Source of the DNA: Scleroderma bovista | Lineage: Eukaryota; Basidiomycota; Agaricomycetes; Boletales; Sclerodermataceae | Assembly (NCBI GenBank): GCA_037178675.1 | Contig: JAYMGJ010000165.1 | Span: 1 to 64,000 of the forward strand | Length of the DNA: 64,000 nt | Direction of reading: 5' to 3' | Shown: piece after piece, positions 21,955 to 32,282 of the stretch | How the letters are laid out: each line of letters starts with the position of its first letter | How positions within the stretch are numbered: position 1 is the stretch's first letter | Made by a program: the position numbers and the translations under genes | The notes under the pieces: model-generated | What the model saw: only the letters and a program-made list of their open reading frames with translations | Database searches by the model: none | Told to the model about the DNA's origin: nothing

Positions 21955-23510
21955 TATGGACGGTTATTATAGTAGTGACTGGAATACAATATTTGCTGTT
22001 GATTTCTCTTCGTTCGCTGCTGAAAATACTATTAATGCGTCTTCTCTCTTTCGCACTCGTGAAAGTGCAGTATATAATTGCCCGTGAGCAAACGGATCTA
22101 TGCGCAGATCCAATGCAGCTCTTGAGAGAGTTAAGCCTTGGCATCCGTTGAACGTCGTGGCATAGGCTAGTCGTAGTGGGAATTGTCGGCGCAATACAGT
22201 CCAATCTGTATGCGGAGGATGGAAGTCGAAGTTGATTCAAGGAATGCAATGAACTTTGTTGCTGTTGATTCATTGGACTTCTACGAAACGTTGATGTAAG
22301 GCTATGATTTTCACGCGAGCATTCCGTACCAGTCCTTTTTCGACAGCGAGATTGCATTGTATAGCACAGATTGCATTTGGTTTGAGGTGCAATGTGTGTG
22401 GTGGAACACTTGGATGTGTCATGCTTGCAAGGAACTCTGGTGATTGTTCTATTGGTTGAAGTGTCGTGTTATCTGTTTCTTTTAGAGTATCACAGCTGTG
22501 ATAGCATACTGCAAAGAGTGCAACGTTCAGCTTTGTTGGTAAGATTGAGTTGAAATCTCTCACCTTTCTCACCTGCTAGGTGTTCAAGGATGGTGTCGTT
22601 GAATTCATCAATGTAGATGTGTCGGGGAGATAGGAATGCAGTAGTTAAGCAGTAATTTGCATCTGTCAACCGTTCACGAGGAAATAAAAACTCAATAGCT
22701 TCTTCTACATTAGTCGTGTTTCGTAAAAGGGGAAGTTTTCGTCGTCGTCTCGAGGTGTTTTCACCTATCTCATTGACGAAAGCTGTGTATTCTGCATCAT
22801 TGATGCTGCGCATTGGAGTTGTTAGTCGTAGAATTCGAAGTGATGGCCATAGAGGGGATGATTTGACAGATGCTGCTAGTGCTGCGCTTTCTCCGCATCC
22901 ACTTACAACAGGTGCTACTTGATGAAAATCACCGAGGCCTATGAATGGAATGCCTCCAAAGAGACAGTTGTTGTTGCGAAGCATGCAACATAGATTGTGG
23001 GCACACTCCCATGCGGCTTTGTTTGCCATAGGTAGTTCGTCCCAAATGATGGCAGATGCGTTGTGTAGCAGATCAGCTCGAGCTGAAAATGGAGGTATCT
23101 TTGATCGCAGGTTTATGCAATCATCTGTGACTGGGACGCCAAATGTATAATGAGCCATGCATCCACGAGTATATGCTGTTGCACTGAGAGCACTGCTGCC
23201 GACAACAACAATGATGTGTTGCCTTGCTCTGCAATGTGCTAATAAGCATTGGATAAGAAAAGTTTTCCCTCGTCCTGGTCAGCCTTCGATAAAGAAAGCT
23301 CGTTCTCGACACTCTCTGTTGGTAATCGCTTCGGTGAGTATTGGAAAAATGGCACGCTGTTTGTCATTGAGTAACTCATATTGATGACAATGCTCCGCAT
23401 TCAATCGCTCTTCTTCACATCGTAAAAATCGTAATTCGTCCTCCAGTTCTGCAGATTGCACAACTAGAACAGCGCCGCCGCAGACGGCAAACACCTTGTC
23501 TAACACATAA
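21955..23510 (-). pseudogene. Helitron-type PIF1-like helicase, broken
   Basis: Superfamily 1 helicase motifs are readable in order: LLNDKQRAIF, Walker A PGRGKT, the Walker B region IIWDELPM, GDFHQVAPV, an LRLTTPMR arm, and FNGCQGLTL with YTALSRVR near the C-terminus. Breaks: a TGA directly before PGRGKT (23277-23280 area), a frameshift near 22540, and two TGA codons between 22195 and 22270 where family members have Arg. The Rep endonuclease half of a Helitron protein was not found upstream. Confidence 0.85.
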
Positions 23511-23666
23511 GGCCCACTGTACAGTTACATCGTCATCTACCGATTACCAACCATTTCACTCTCCACAAATTAATAAGGCCTATTCTTGCTCCCCAAGAAC
23601 CTTGGCCTGGCAAGCATATTCCTCCATGAGAGTGTCAGATTTGTATTTAGGTGAATTAGTGCAGAC

Positions 23667-24596
23667 TTATGAAGCATCCTTGATTACAGTGATCTGAGGA
23701 GTCAACAAAGCACACTCGGTATTGCAAACCATTCCTCCTAATATCCAACAAACATCCATACATCCGAAACGCACAAAAATGTCTTTAGAGGAAACAGACA
23801 CACGAGGGAGTCTTTTTATATCCATCCACATGCCTCGTCCATCAGCCAGTGTACATGGCGATGTTTTGCATGAGATGTTGTACTGATGCACTTCAGCACA
23901 CTGGTTAATATAGCAAAAACCCTGTTCCGCATATTTCCTTAGAGCATTAAAAGTGTTACGACCACAGTGACCCACATATAAGGGTCCTGGATTAACCATT
24001 GAGAGGCCACGGAACGTGAGAGCCAGGTAAGCACAGAAAATGTGATCAGGCAAGATGAAATTCATAACTGCGGTGCTGTGGAAGTGAAAAATAGGTGGTA
24101 GACCCATGCTTTTTTGGGAGACCACAACATCGAGCCTTTGGATGCTGTTGGAGAGATTTAGTATGGTGTTGATTTTGGAATGGGAGTAAGGCGAGTTGTC
24201 AATAATGCCTTGGTGGACAAGTTGATACCCTTCATTGTTGAGCAAGGTCACTAAGTGATGCGCATGGCGGCGAGGCACGTAGATGTCAAGATCCGTAGGC
24301 GACCAAGGGGTAGATTTGGCTAGGAGGAAATGAAGAGTGGTGGATCCAGAAATGACAGCATCACAAGAGCGCAATATCTCAAATAAAATATTGCTCTTTG
24401 CAAAGAATGGTATAGTGATTTCTTTTAGGCATTTTTCTAGGTAAAGATGCACAACAGTAGCATTGCATGCACTGGAAGCTGCAAAGGAGGCAATGTTGCG
24501 AAGGTTGCTGTATGCGAATAATTCATCGACGAGATGACTGTTGTCCATGAACACAATAGCAGGTGAGACGATACCATCCACAGGAATGTGGGGCAT
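23667..24596 (-). CDS. Nucleotidyltransferase-like protein of a basidiomycete family
   Basis: An intact frame of about 310 residues if started at Met 24596 (34 codons longer if an upstream Met at 24698 is used, but that part overlaps the helicase fragment on the other strand). The core has a glycine-serine motif (VISGSTTLHFLL) followed about 12 residues later by DLDIYVP, the GS...DxD pattern of the polymerase-beta-like nucleotidyltransferase fold. Function is unknown. A broken relative lies at 47770-48070. It is the only intact ORF in the inverted-repeat element. Confidence 0.6.
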   Translation of the reverse strand: MPHIPVDGIVSPAIVFMDNSHLVDELFAYSNLRNIASFAASSACNATVVHLYLEKCLKEITIPFFAKSNILFEILRSCDAVISGSTTLHFLLAKSTPWSPTDLDIYVPRRHAHHLVTLLNNEGYQLVHQGIIDNSPYSHSKINTILNLSNSIQRLDVVVSQKSMGLPPIFHFHSTAVMNFILPDHIFCAYLALTFRGLSMVNPGPLYVGHCGRNTFNALRKYAEQGFCYINQCAEVHQYNISCKTSPCTLADGRGMWMDIKRLPRVSVSSKDIFVRFGCMDVCWILGGMVCNTECALLTPQITVIKDAS

Positions 24597-24619
24597 GCTC
24601 AGCGAAACTGAAAACAGGA

Positions 24620-25267
24620 TGAGGAAGAAACTGTCGCGAATGGGCTGGACTGGCTGACGAAGTGGACATTGCGATTGGCATGGAAGTAATGGTGACATTC
24701 AACGTTTCCACAGACCTTGATGTTGCCAATGGAGCATGCGGACATATAGTGGATATTATTCTCGATGCTCGAGAGGAGATGAGCACTGTACCCTCACTCA
24801 TGAAGGTGCTGCAATACCCACCTCTTTACATTCTTGTGCGAATGATATGCACCAAAGCCGACCCACTGCCAGGATTAGAGACGGGAGTACTTCCGATTAC
24901 GCCCCTGATGAGGACATTCAGTGTTGTGACATCTAGTGGCAACAAAGTTACAGTCACCAGGCAACAACTTCCAGTCACGCCCGCATACGTGTTCACCGAC
25001 TATTGTTCCCCAGCCCAAACAATAGAGCATTGCATAATCGATCTTGGCACTCCTCCAACTGGCAAACTGACTCCTTTCAACGCATACGTCGCATTATCAT
25101 GCAGTCGCGGAAGAAACACCGTGCACCTATTGCGCGATTTCGATGAACATTTATTTACCCATCACCCCAGCGAACACTTACGGATTGAGGACGAACGGCT
25201 TGATGTACTCGATAAAAGATCAAAAGAGAAATGGCAGGAAGCCATTACACAACAGGCATTAACATAG
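24620..25267 (+). pseudogene. 3' fragment of a PIF1-like helicase
   Basis: About 215 codons corresponding only to the C-terminal third of a basidiomycete PIF1-like protein: the VDIAIGMEVMVTFNV segment, then FTDYCSPAQT and NAYVALSCSRGR, the equivalents of motifs V and VI. Motif V normally has SQGQT, here SPAQT, and motif VI normally ALSRSRG, here ALSCSRG; both are probable damage. No helicase N-terminus is present to the left, where the nucleotidyltransferase ORF begins on the other strand 25 bp away. Confidence 0.78.
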
Positions 25268-25447
25268 TGGTCGTAGTAAGAATGGATGTACAACTAACCA
25301 ATCGTGATTGAATCGGAGATGACATGAATACCAACGGACAGTGAAATTCATGACATCGCGGACATTCAAAATATGTTGACACATTTCGGGTGGGAGTGAC
25401 CTTGTTAGACAAGGTGATAGGGTTTGGTAACCCGAAGTCTGTTAAGG

Positions 25448-25551
25448 ATCGGTGTAAATAGATTGTATTCGGCATAAATCATATGGAATCATTTCGGGGT
25501 AAATAGATATGTATTCAGGGTAAATAATATTTGTACAAATCGAACTTCATA
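25448..25551 (-). repeat. Right terminal inverted repeat
   Basis: Reverse complement begins TATGAAGTTCG and matches the left repeat, with one additional 21-bp unit. Followed by TGAAGG. Confidence 0.85.
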
Positions 25552-25557
25552 TGAAGG
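25552..25557. repeat. Right target-site duplication (TGAAGG)
   Basis: Matches 21474-21479. Confidence 0.75.
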
Positions 25558-25855
25558 AACATGTTCGCGGGCCGGAATATCATTTGAGTAAGTAGCATTT
25601 GCCGTTGTAGAGATACGAAGCCCTGTAAAAAGCCGCAGTTCGGCCCTTGTCTCGGCGGGGAAAACTTTTTTTGTGAAGTATGAGGGTCTTGTGCTCATGC
25701 GGGTATGTATTTGAGCCCACGGTTGAAATACAGTGTTGTCCAACATTAGTGTTGACTATTAATTTGGCCTCAGATTCGCGCCCCTCTATGAACCAAGAAA
25801 GTATCCATTAACTGCCAAGCAAGGTATTATCAGGAGGAATCTACGTCTCTATCAT

Positions 25856-27145
25856 CTAAGATTGAACAAAAGCCCTTCCCTTCTCAATGTTCTTCTTGAG
25901 CTCAGGCAAGCAAGCTTCCAGAAGCTTCTGCTCTTCCGACGACAGTTCTCCCAGAGGGAAAATCTTCTCGACACCGTTGATCTGTTGACGAGAGCACATT
26001 ACCGTGAGCCAAAAGTGAACCTATAGCAATAGTAGAAACATACGCCAAGTTCGACGTTGGACGAGAAGAAGTCGATGCCATGGTCCTTGAACAACGGGCT
26101 CTCGACAAACGTGGGTGTGATGACACCCTTCTCGCCGTTCAAAGCGCGCAAAACAGCATTCGCGAACTTGGCACCGGCGTAAGCCATCGAGAGGGTCGCG
26201 CTTCCGGCGCCATCTTTTGCCTTAACGACCTCATCTCCACCAAACTGAATGCGGTGCACGAGCTTCTCGTAGGCCTCGCCCTTGATCGCCTTGCCATGTG
26301 CACTCTGCGACAGCAGAGGAACGATCGTGGCACCACTGTGTCCACCGACGACGGTGATAGGAGTGTTGTCGGGGTGCGTGCTAGCGAGGGAAGCAGTGAA
26401 GCGGGCAGCGCGCACAACGTCGAGGGTTGTTACACCAAAGACGCGTTTGGGGTCGTATGCGCCTGCCTTGGCGAGCGTTGATGCGACGATGGGGACAGTG
26501 GAGTTGACGGGGTTAGAGATGATGAGGATGTGTGCTTTCGGGGACACACGGCCGATTGCGCTTGCAAGGTCGCGCACGATGGAGGCGTTTGTCTGTGGAC
26601 GGTCAGCACATGCAACGTCTGTATCTGTGTGATAGGCGTACGTTGAAGAGGTCATCACGGGTCATCTTGGGGTGGGGTGAGCATGGGACAGGCGGGATGA
26701 AAGTGATTACTTACGCCAGGCTAGAAAGTCGACGTGAGTTAGACTGAGTTGGTCCACAAGGACCGGCTTGACGCACCTTTCGTGGAACACCTGCGGGGAT
26801 GACGACCACCTGGACACCATCAAGTGCTTCGTCGAGCTTGTCCGCCGCGTAGCCATTTACCTATGCAGGGCTATGAGGTTCGGTGCGATGGACGCAGAAC
26901 ATAGCAATTGAATATACCTCGGACGGAGTGTCGACGTGGCTGACGTCCGCTGCGACACCGGGTGCGCCGCGAATGTCGTAGAGGCTGAGAGAGGAGACGA
27001 GGGGGTCCGTTTTGAGAAGGAGCGACAACGGCTGGCCAATGCCTCCTCCGGCGCCAAGGACAGCGACTTTGGTGTGTCGGGCTGCAGAAGAGGAGAAGAG
27101 CCTGTTCTGGCTGGTGAGCACGCGTGCTACTGAGTGGGCAAACAT
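25856..27145 (-). CDS. Malate dehydrogenase, mitochondrial
   Basis: Oxidises malate to oxaloacetate with NAD+ in the TCA cycle. The N-terminus ([20 protein letters not shown]) is a mitochondrial targeting peptide, followed by the NAD loop GAGGGIGQP. The GVPRKPGMTRDD active-site loop, [10 protein letters not shown] and the catalytic GGHSG are intact. ATG 27145 is preferred over an upstream in-frame Met because it starts the targeting peptide. Exons: 26918-27145, 26777-26860, 26715-26720, 26642-26665, 26044-26592, 25856-25981. The third exon is only 6 nt (CCTGGC, Pro-Gly) and is required for the conserved KPGM sequence. All introns are GT-AG. Confidence 0.95.
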
Positions 27146-27370
27146 CGTCGTTGTCGTCGTTGACCTCGTCGGTATCAATGGAGGGTGGAAGACGAAGACC
27201 AAAATTTATTGGGTTTGCCGAAAGGTGCCGAAGATCGGAGCGCCGAACTCGCCTAGATCTAAGAGGGGAAAACAGCTTTTGTCGATTAGTGGACAAGCTG
27301 GATCATCTCTAGACCAGGTTTCTAGTTGTCCAGCATGGCTCTTGTCGAGCATCACATCGTACATCCATGC
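27146..27370. other. 5' flank of malate dehydrogenase
   Basis: About 220 bp upstream of the ATG, presumed promoter and leader. No clear TATA box. Confidence 0.4.
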
Positions 27371-27389
27371 GCTCTTAACTGTATAGTAT

Positions 27390-27960
27390 TCATATATGAT
27401 AATGACAAAAACAATGCTGTTCATCGTACACCACTCTCAGAAACGCTCGTATCTCCGGTCTGTTATAAGCCTTCGTCGACAACTTCGTAAGGGTGATAAA
27501 GACCGGGTCTTTCAAAAACGGCAACTCGACCTCGTATGGATCGAACAACTCCTGCGTACCTTTTTACCATACTTGAACTTCTTCATGGCCATCTTCTGAT
27601 TCCTTGGGAGCACGGCCCTAATATATTGGTGATGATGATGATTTTTTCGGCCCCATCATCCCGGAAGCCAATTGCCTGCTGAGGCATTCCGTTCCTCCAG
27701 AAGCACCGAACTATTTCATAGGACAAAATATACCTTTCTTTGAAATCCATCTCGTCAGGAGCATACTTTGACGCGCGCCCAGGCATAAGCATCGTCAAAC
27801 GCCAAGACAAATCCGCCTATATTAGAAGTCATGATGATTGGAACCTCCAAAAGTTTAGTAATTTCGCCGAACTTGGTGAATTAGCGTATGATCTGGAGAG
27901 TGGAAGAGGCTCGAAGTTGTCACCTTATTGGGAATCTGTGCTGTTTGTGTACATTGATCT
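27390..27960 (-). pseudogene. Possible unidentified gene relic
   Basis: The minus strand has three protein-like stretches in shifting frames: KLLEVPIIMTSNIGGFVLAF (about 27780-27860), YAPDEMDFKERYILSYEIVR (27690-27765) and ELFDPYEVELPFLKDPVF (27500-27555) followed by a stop near 27405. They are separated by single-base frame changes and a TAA. No family was recognised; introns could explain some of the changes. The plus strand also has an 84-codon frame here, judged less likely. Confidence 0.3.
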
Positions 27961-27994
27961 CAGTTATGCAGTTCTGGGTCTCGTTGATAAATAA

Positions 27995-28491
27995 CATACC
28001 TAGCACTCGTTCAGTCGAATGTTTGTGATTGAGAAGAAAGGTAACTTGGCAAAGGAGACAGATATTATTACATAATCAACTACCACTTCTTCACTGCGAC
28101 TATGGCGTTAGGCCATTAATTGACCTTGCAGTCATGGTTAATAACATATTAGCCAGAGGACAACCAGGCTCATGCCTGTGGTGTTAGTGACTTAGCACCT
28201 CTACTTATGACTACACTTATCGTGCAGTGTCACTCACAAACTGCGTAGGGGGGTCAGCGTCGAGACTCATTCCTTACTCAAGTATGTACATACACACTCA
28301 TTTTCCAAGTGGGCAAGGTATGGAATAATATTAATTGGCGGGCCGACGATCCGGTAGGTTAGCTTTCAAACTCCGGTAGGCTTGATGGTTGTTTTTTACT
28401 TTCACAAGAGTAGAACACTAGGTAGTAGGCACCTGCCTTTCCTTGCTCTGTACTCTCGCGAATTGCTGTAACACGTCCCAGGTGGCCAACC
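27995..28491. other. Intergenic, 5' of the ZNF830-like gene
   Basis: About 500 bp without coding signal; presumed promoter of the gene starting at 28492. Confidence 0.4.
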
Positions 28492-29364
28492 ATGTCAGAT
28501 ATCCGCACCCTCCTCAAGGCTAGACGGCAAGAGGCACGCGTGAATCATCCATTAGCCGCCTACAGCTCCAGTGGACAGCTACGGTGTGTGGTGTGCGAGA
28601 CGATCGTCAAGCATGCCACTGCTTGGGAGGGTCACCTAGGAAGCAAGGCGCACCGTATGAATGCACTCCGTTTACGCCAGGAGGCCCAACTCAGAGAGCA
28701 ACAAAGTCGGGAAGCAGGGGTGGAGGCGGAGGTGGTAGAAAGCGTGGCTGCACCAGCCAAGCGGAAGGCGGGCGAAGGGAGCCCGGGGAATGCGGGGGAT
28801 GATGGTTCCCTCAAGAAAAGGCAGAGGGCAGAGTCTGCGAGCGAAGGTGGAAACGGACCATCGCATCTACCCGCCAACTTCTTTTCCGACCCGTCGCAGG
28901 CACCAACTCATGTATTTTCCGAAGACTCTGATGACGACGAGAGCCCTCCACTCGTGGGGAAACCTGCCCCGGTGTCAACCACAAATGCTCTCCTGGACGA
29001 GGAGTGGATGCGCTTTCAGAATGCCGTCATCAACGCGCCCGATAACCGCGAAACTTACGATCGTGCTACAGTAGTCGCCGAACCCGAGCTCGTGTTCGAC
29101 GAGACTGGCGGCTTCCCATCACAACTCCAAGCTCATCAGCCACAAGACCAACAAGATCAAGGTGACCCGGGGCCACAGGAAGAAAAGGCGAAGCAACGGG
29201 AAGAGCGGGAACTCATAATGGATCGGTTGATGGAGGAAGAGCGTGCGCAGGAGGAGGCGGACATGAGGGTCACCGTGATGAAGAACCGCCTAGAGGCCAT
29301 CCGGAAAAAACGTGAAGCAACACGGTCCGCAAAACCCAGCCCGATAGTCCACTCTTCTTCATGA
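28492..29364 (+). CDS. ZNF830/CCDC16-like zinc-finger protein
   Basis: 290 residues, no intron. One C2H2-type finger uses Cys32, Cys35, His48 and His54 (CVVC ... HLGSKAH), the U1-like pattern of RNA-binding fingers. The middle is acidic and low complexity (EDSDDDES around residue 143), and the C-terminal quarter is a charged coiled coil (EERELIMDRLMEEERAQEEA). This order matches vertebrate ZNF830, which associates with spliceosomal and DNA-damage complexes. Nuclear location and a splicing role are inferred from the family. Confidence 0.82.
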   Translation: MSDIRTLLKARRQEARVNHPLAAYSSSGQLRCVVCETIVKHATAWEGHLGSKAHRMNALRLRQEAQLREQQSREAGVEAEVVESVAAPAKRKAGEGSPGNAGDDGSLKKRQRAESASEGGNGPSHLPANFFSDPSQAPTHVFSEDSDDDESPPLVGKPAPVSTTNALLDEEWMRFQNAVINAPDNRETYDRATVVAEPELVFDETGGFPSQLQAHQPQDQQDQGDPGPQEEKAKQREERELIMDRLMEEERAQEEADMRVTVMKNRLEAIRKKREATRSAKPSPIVHSSS

Positions 29365-29431
29365 CCACGCCGTGCGCTTCACTCGATCCGTACTTATTAT
29401 GCATTAACAATAATATGGCACATGTGCTACA

Positions 29432-30622
29432 CTAGAGCGGTTTGGGCTTATTTTCCTGGGCACCATGAGCAGGTTTAACCCCATTACTTTCTTTTCCCCA
29501 GTCTGTCCAATCCACACCTTGTTTATGGACCATCATCAGAGCTAGCACAACTGGCAGATACCAAAGGCTATGTTGGAACACTGCCCTTGCTTGTTTCTCC
29601 CCACACTCCTGACGAAATGCATAGGCAGACCTGATCCATATGATATTGGGCACGAGGGATGAAAGAGCAAAGGACCAAGTCGTGAGGCCAGACAGCGGGA
29701 AGAGCAGGGAGCAAAGCGGGAGCAGTAAGACTGTATGCCGCAAGCTAACAGCAGCGTTCTGTGGAGGAGAGAGTACCGAGAGCATTTTGTAACCGGCTTG
29801 GGCGTACGAGGCCCGGACGAGATACGAAAGGGAATTGAAGTGGGGAAATTGCCAGCTATACAGCAACATAAACAGTGCCAATGCCCCGAGGGGATTGTCG
29901 GCCATGGATGGATCAAGGGTTAATTCTGACAGAAATGGGGGCATGAAGAGATGGATAGGATAATCTGACGATGGAAGTAATCTTCCCCCACAAGCTGTCC
30001 AGCCCATCAGGGGAGGGATCGCCCCGACCACGGCTCCTACCCAGGTATTGAGAGTACTTTTCCGTTTGAGCCAGGTGTAAAGGCCAGCATAGAGACCAAT
30101 GTTGGCGGCTCCAAGGGTGGCAGTAAGGGGATTTGTCATAAACCACAGAACAGCAGGGCCAGCGATACCCGTCACCGTTGCAAATGTGGTTGCGTGTAAA
30201 GGGCTGATAGCGCGACGGACCAGAGGTCGCTGACGCGTGCGGGCCATCTGGGCATCGTAGGGGACTTCCTGTACCTGGTTGAGAGCGTTGGCAGATGCTG
30301 AGCACAATGCCGTGCCAAGGACCGTAGAAAGAAGGACAGGGAGAGTGGTCGGAAGAGGCGACATGGCGACCCCAGACGCCGCGGAGAGTACCACGAGGGT
30401 TGTGAGGCGCGCTTTGGATAGCTGGGCGTACGTACTCAGCAGACGTCTGGGTGTGGTCGCCGACGTTTCCCGAAAATCAGCGAGGGAAGCCTGGGAGGTG
30501 CATGTGTGGGTCGGTCTATGCTTCCCAGGCTGCCAGTGGCCATTGTGAAAGAAAAAGGAGGCAAAATCCTTGCGCACTGTGGACCGACTGCACAGCTGGA
30601 CAAAATACCTTGTCACACTCAT
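29432..30622 (-). CDS. COX10: Protoheme IX farnesyltransferase, mitochondrial
   Basis: 396 residues, no intron. Converts heme B to heme O for cytochrome c oxidase, in the mitochondrial inner membrane. The first 60-odd residues are basic, a likely targeting peptide. The UbiA prenyltransferase signature NQVQEVPYDAQMARTRQRP (near residue 114) holds the Asp-containing prenyl-diphosphate site, and six or more hydrophobic spans follow. It shares a 97-bp divergent promoter region with the U1-70K gene and lies 67 bp from the 3' end of the ZNF830-like gene. Confidence 0.95.
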   Translation of the reverse strand: MSVTRYFVQLCSRSTVRKDFASFFFHNGHWQPGKHRPTHTCTSQASLADFRETSATTPRRLLSTYAQLSKARLTTLVVLSAASGVAMSPLPTTLPVLLSTVLGTALCSASANALNQVQEVPYDAQMARTRQRPLVRRAISPLHATTFATVTGIAGPAVLWFMTNPLTATLGAANIGLYAGLYTWLKRKSTLNTWVGAVVGAIPPLMGWTACGGRLLPSSDYPIHLFMPPFLSELTLDPSMADNPLGALALFMLLYSWQFPHFNSLSYLVRASYAQAGYKMLSVLSPPQNAAVSLRHTVLLLPLCSLLFPLSGLTTWSFALSSLVPNIIWIRSAYAFRQECGEKQARAVFQHSLWYLPVVLALMMVHKQGVDWTDWGKESNGVKPAHGAQENKPKPL

Positions 30623-30719
30623 ACAGTTGAGGAGGACAGACTCGGCGCGTATCTACCTGATTATGTAATCTAACGAAGGACATGCGGAGTTTCAACTGCT
30701 TGCGTTGGCTTTTGCAGTC
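30623..30719. promoter_or_regulatory. Divergent promoter of COX10 and U1-70K
   Basis: Only 97 bp separate the two start codons, so both promoters must overlap or be shared. No TATA box is obvious. Confidence 0.6.
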
Positions 30720-31983
30720 ATGTCTGGCACTCATCTACTTCCCCAGAACCTCTTGAAACTCTTTGCGCCTCGGCCTCCTCTTCCATATAAACGTCCCGTC
30801 GGAAAGGATATCGATCGTGTCCGGTCAAAAAGTGTCACCGGTGTTGCCGATATTCTCGAGCGACTAAGGCAGGAAGCCGCTGTGCACGTCAACGGCAATG
30901 GCGACGGGATGGAGGAGGGAGAAGAGCCGACGTTTACTCTTGCAGAGGAGGTCAAGCGACAGATACGACGTGAAGAGCGCAAGAAGCGAAAACAAGAAGA
31001 ATTCAAAATAGCCAAGGAGACATGTGAGTGTCCTCGCCAAGTCCAAGCACTTGTCTTACTGAAGTGATTCTATCCCAGACAAGCCGGCAGACGACGCACA
31101 AGCTATTGGCGACCCATACAAAACATTGTTTATATCTCGATTGGTCCGTCCAACTTTAACAGCTCTGAACAGCCTACTCATAAACATAACAGCACAAGGG
31201 AGCCACCGAAACCGACCTGCGGCGCGAGTTTGAAAGTTTTGGTACGATTGAACGGGTAAGAATTGTGCGAGACAAGAAAGGGCGGAATAGGGGATATGCG
31301 TTTATTGTGTACGAACGCGAAAGGGACATGAAAGGTAATGACCCCGGGCTGATTCAGGCCAACTCTTAGGACCTCGATTTCTGACCCTGTATATAGCCGC
31401 GTACAAGGAATCCGATGGTCTCCATATCATGGGGAAGCGGATCCTTGTCGATGTGGAGCGAGGTCGCACTGTGCGAGGGTGGAAGCCGCGGCGTCTCGGA
31501 GGTGGATTGGGAGGAAGACCAAAACCTGTTGAAAGCGCACCACCACCATTTCCTCCTAAAAGCAGTCGTGGTAGTTTCGGAGGTGGTCGTGGGTTTAGCG
31601 ACCGTGGCGGGTTCAGAGGGGGCAGGGGCGGGTTCAGAGGTGGTGGAGGATTCGGCGACCGTGGCGGATTCCGAGGGGGAGGCGGTGGCCATCGTGGCGG
31701 ACGTGATGACGGATACAGGCAAGTTCGACGAGTTAGATGTGGTGTTTCCATTGGTAACTCTTCGGACAGGGGTGGACGCGGCGGTGGGATCGGCTACCAC
31801 GCAGGCTTTGGAGACGGGCCTGCGAATGGGTATGGCCCTCCGGGAGGTGGTCCAGGTGGGTATGGCGGACCGCCCAGTCACGGATACGGTCCTCCCAGCG
31901 GTGGTGGGTATCACAGTCGCGACCTCAAGCGCGAAGGTCCTGGTGGGTATGATGACCGAGACGCCAAGCGACCGCGGTACTAG
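30720..31983 (+). CDS. U1 small nuclear ribonucleoprotein 70 kDa
   Basis: Binds U1 snRNA stem-loop I and helps define 5' splice sites. N-terminus ([18 protein letters not shown]) matches the U1-70K signature. One RRM follows, with RNP2 (LFISRL) and RNP1 (RGYAFIVY), then a Gly/Arg-rich tail with RGG and RGGF repeats. ATG 30720 is chosen because it begins the conserved block. Introns: 31024-31078, one near 31141-31190 inside the RRM, and one near 31335-31397, all GT-AG. A possible fourth, 31719-31769, has a GC donor and is exactly 51 nt with no stop, so it could be retained or removed without changing frame. Confidence 0.93.
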
Positions 31984-32282
31984 TTGCGGTCTGGTGAGAT
32001 GTTTTTTTTTTTCTGTTTTGTTTTGTTTTTTTTTGCAAAGCGTAAGTATATTTAAATTTTATTTTTGTGACCAAGTATAAGTGGCAGCACGGGATTGGAC
32101 GATGCCTCGGGCCGAGTGGCTGTGTCTGATGATATGTCGGTATGCTAAGCTGATACCCTAATTACGTACACATCCGGTGCCCCCTTCCCCTCGCCGAGTT
32201 GACATGGCTAGATAATTTGTTCCGAGACAACCTCCGACAACAAAAGTTTGTTCTGCTCTCCTTTGTCTCTCTTCTTCAGTAC

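Larger units (their letters stand above)
21480..25551. mobile_element. 4,072-bp terminal-inverted-repeat element carrying helicase and nucleotidyltransferase genes
   Basis: Long imperfect inverted repeats bound the segment and a 6-bp TGAAGG duplication flanks it. Inside are a broken Helitron-type helicase (minus), a nucleotidyltransferase-like ORF (minus) and the 3' portion of a second PIF1-like helicase (plus). No DDE transposase was recognised, so it is non-autonomous or of a type whose enzyme I cannot name. Helitrons themselves lack such long inverted repeats and make no target duplication, so the helicase is probably cargo or the element is unusual. Confidence 0.75.

Noticed and set aside
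21480..25551. A complete Helitron
   Set aside because: No Rep endonuclease domain, and the ends are long inverted repeats with a target duplication, unlike Helitron ends.
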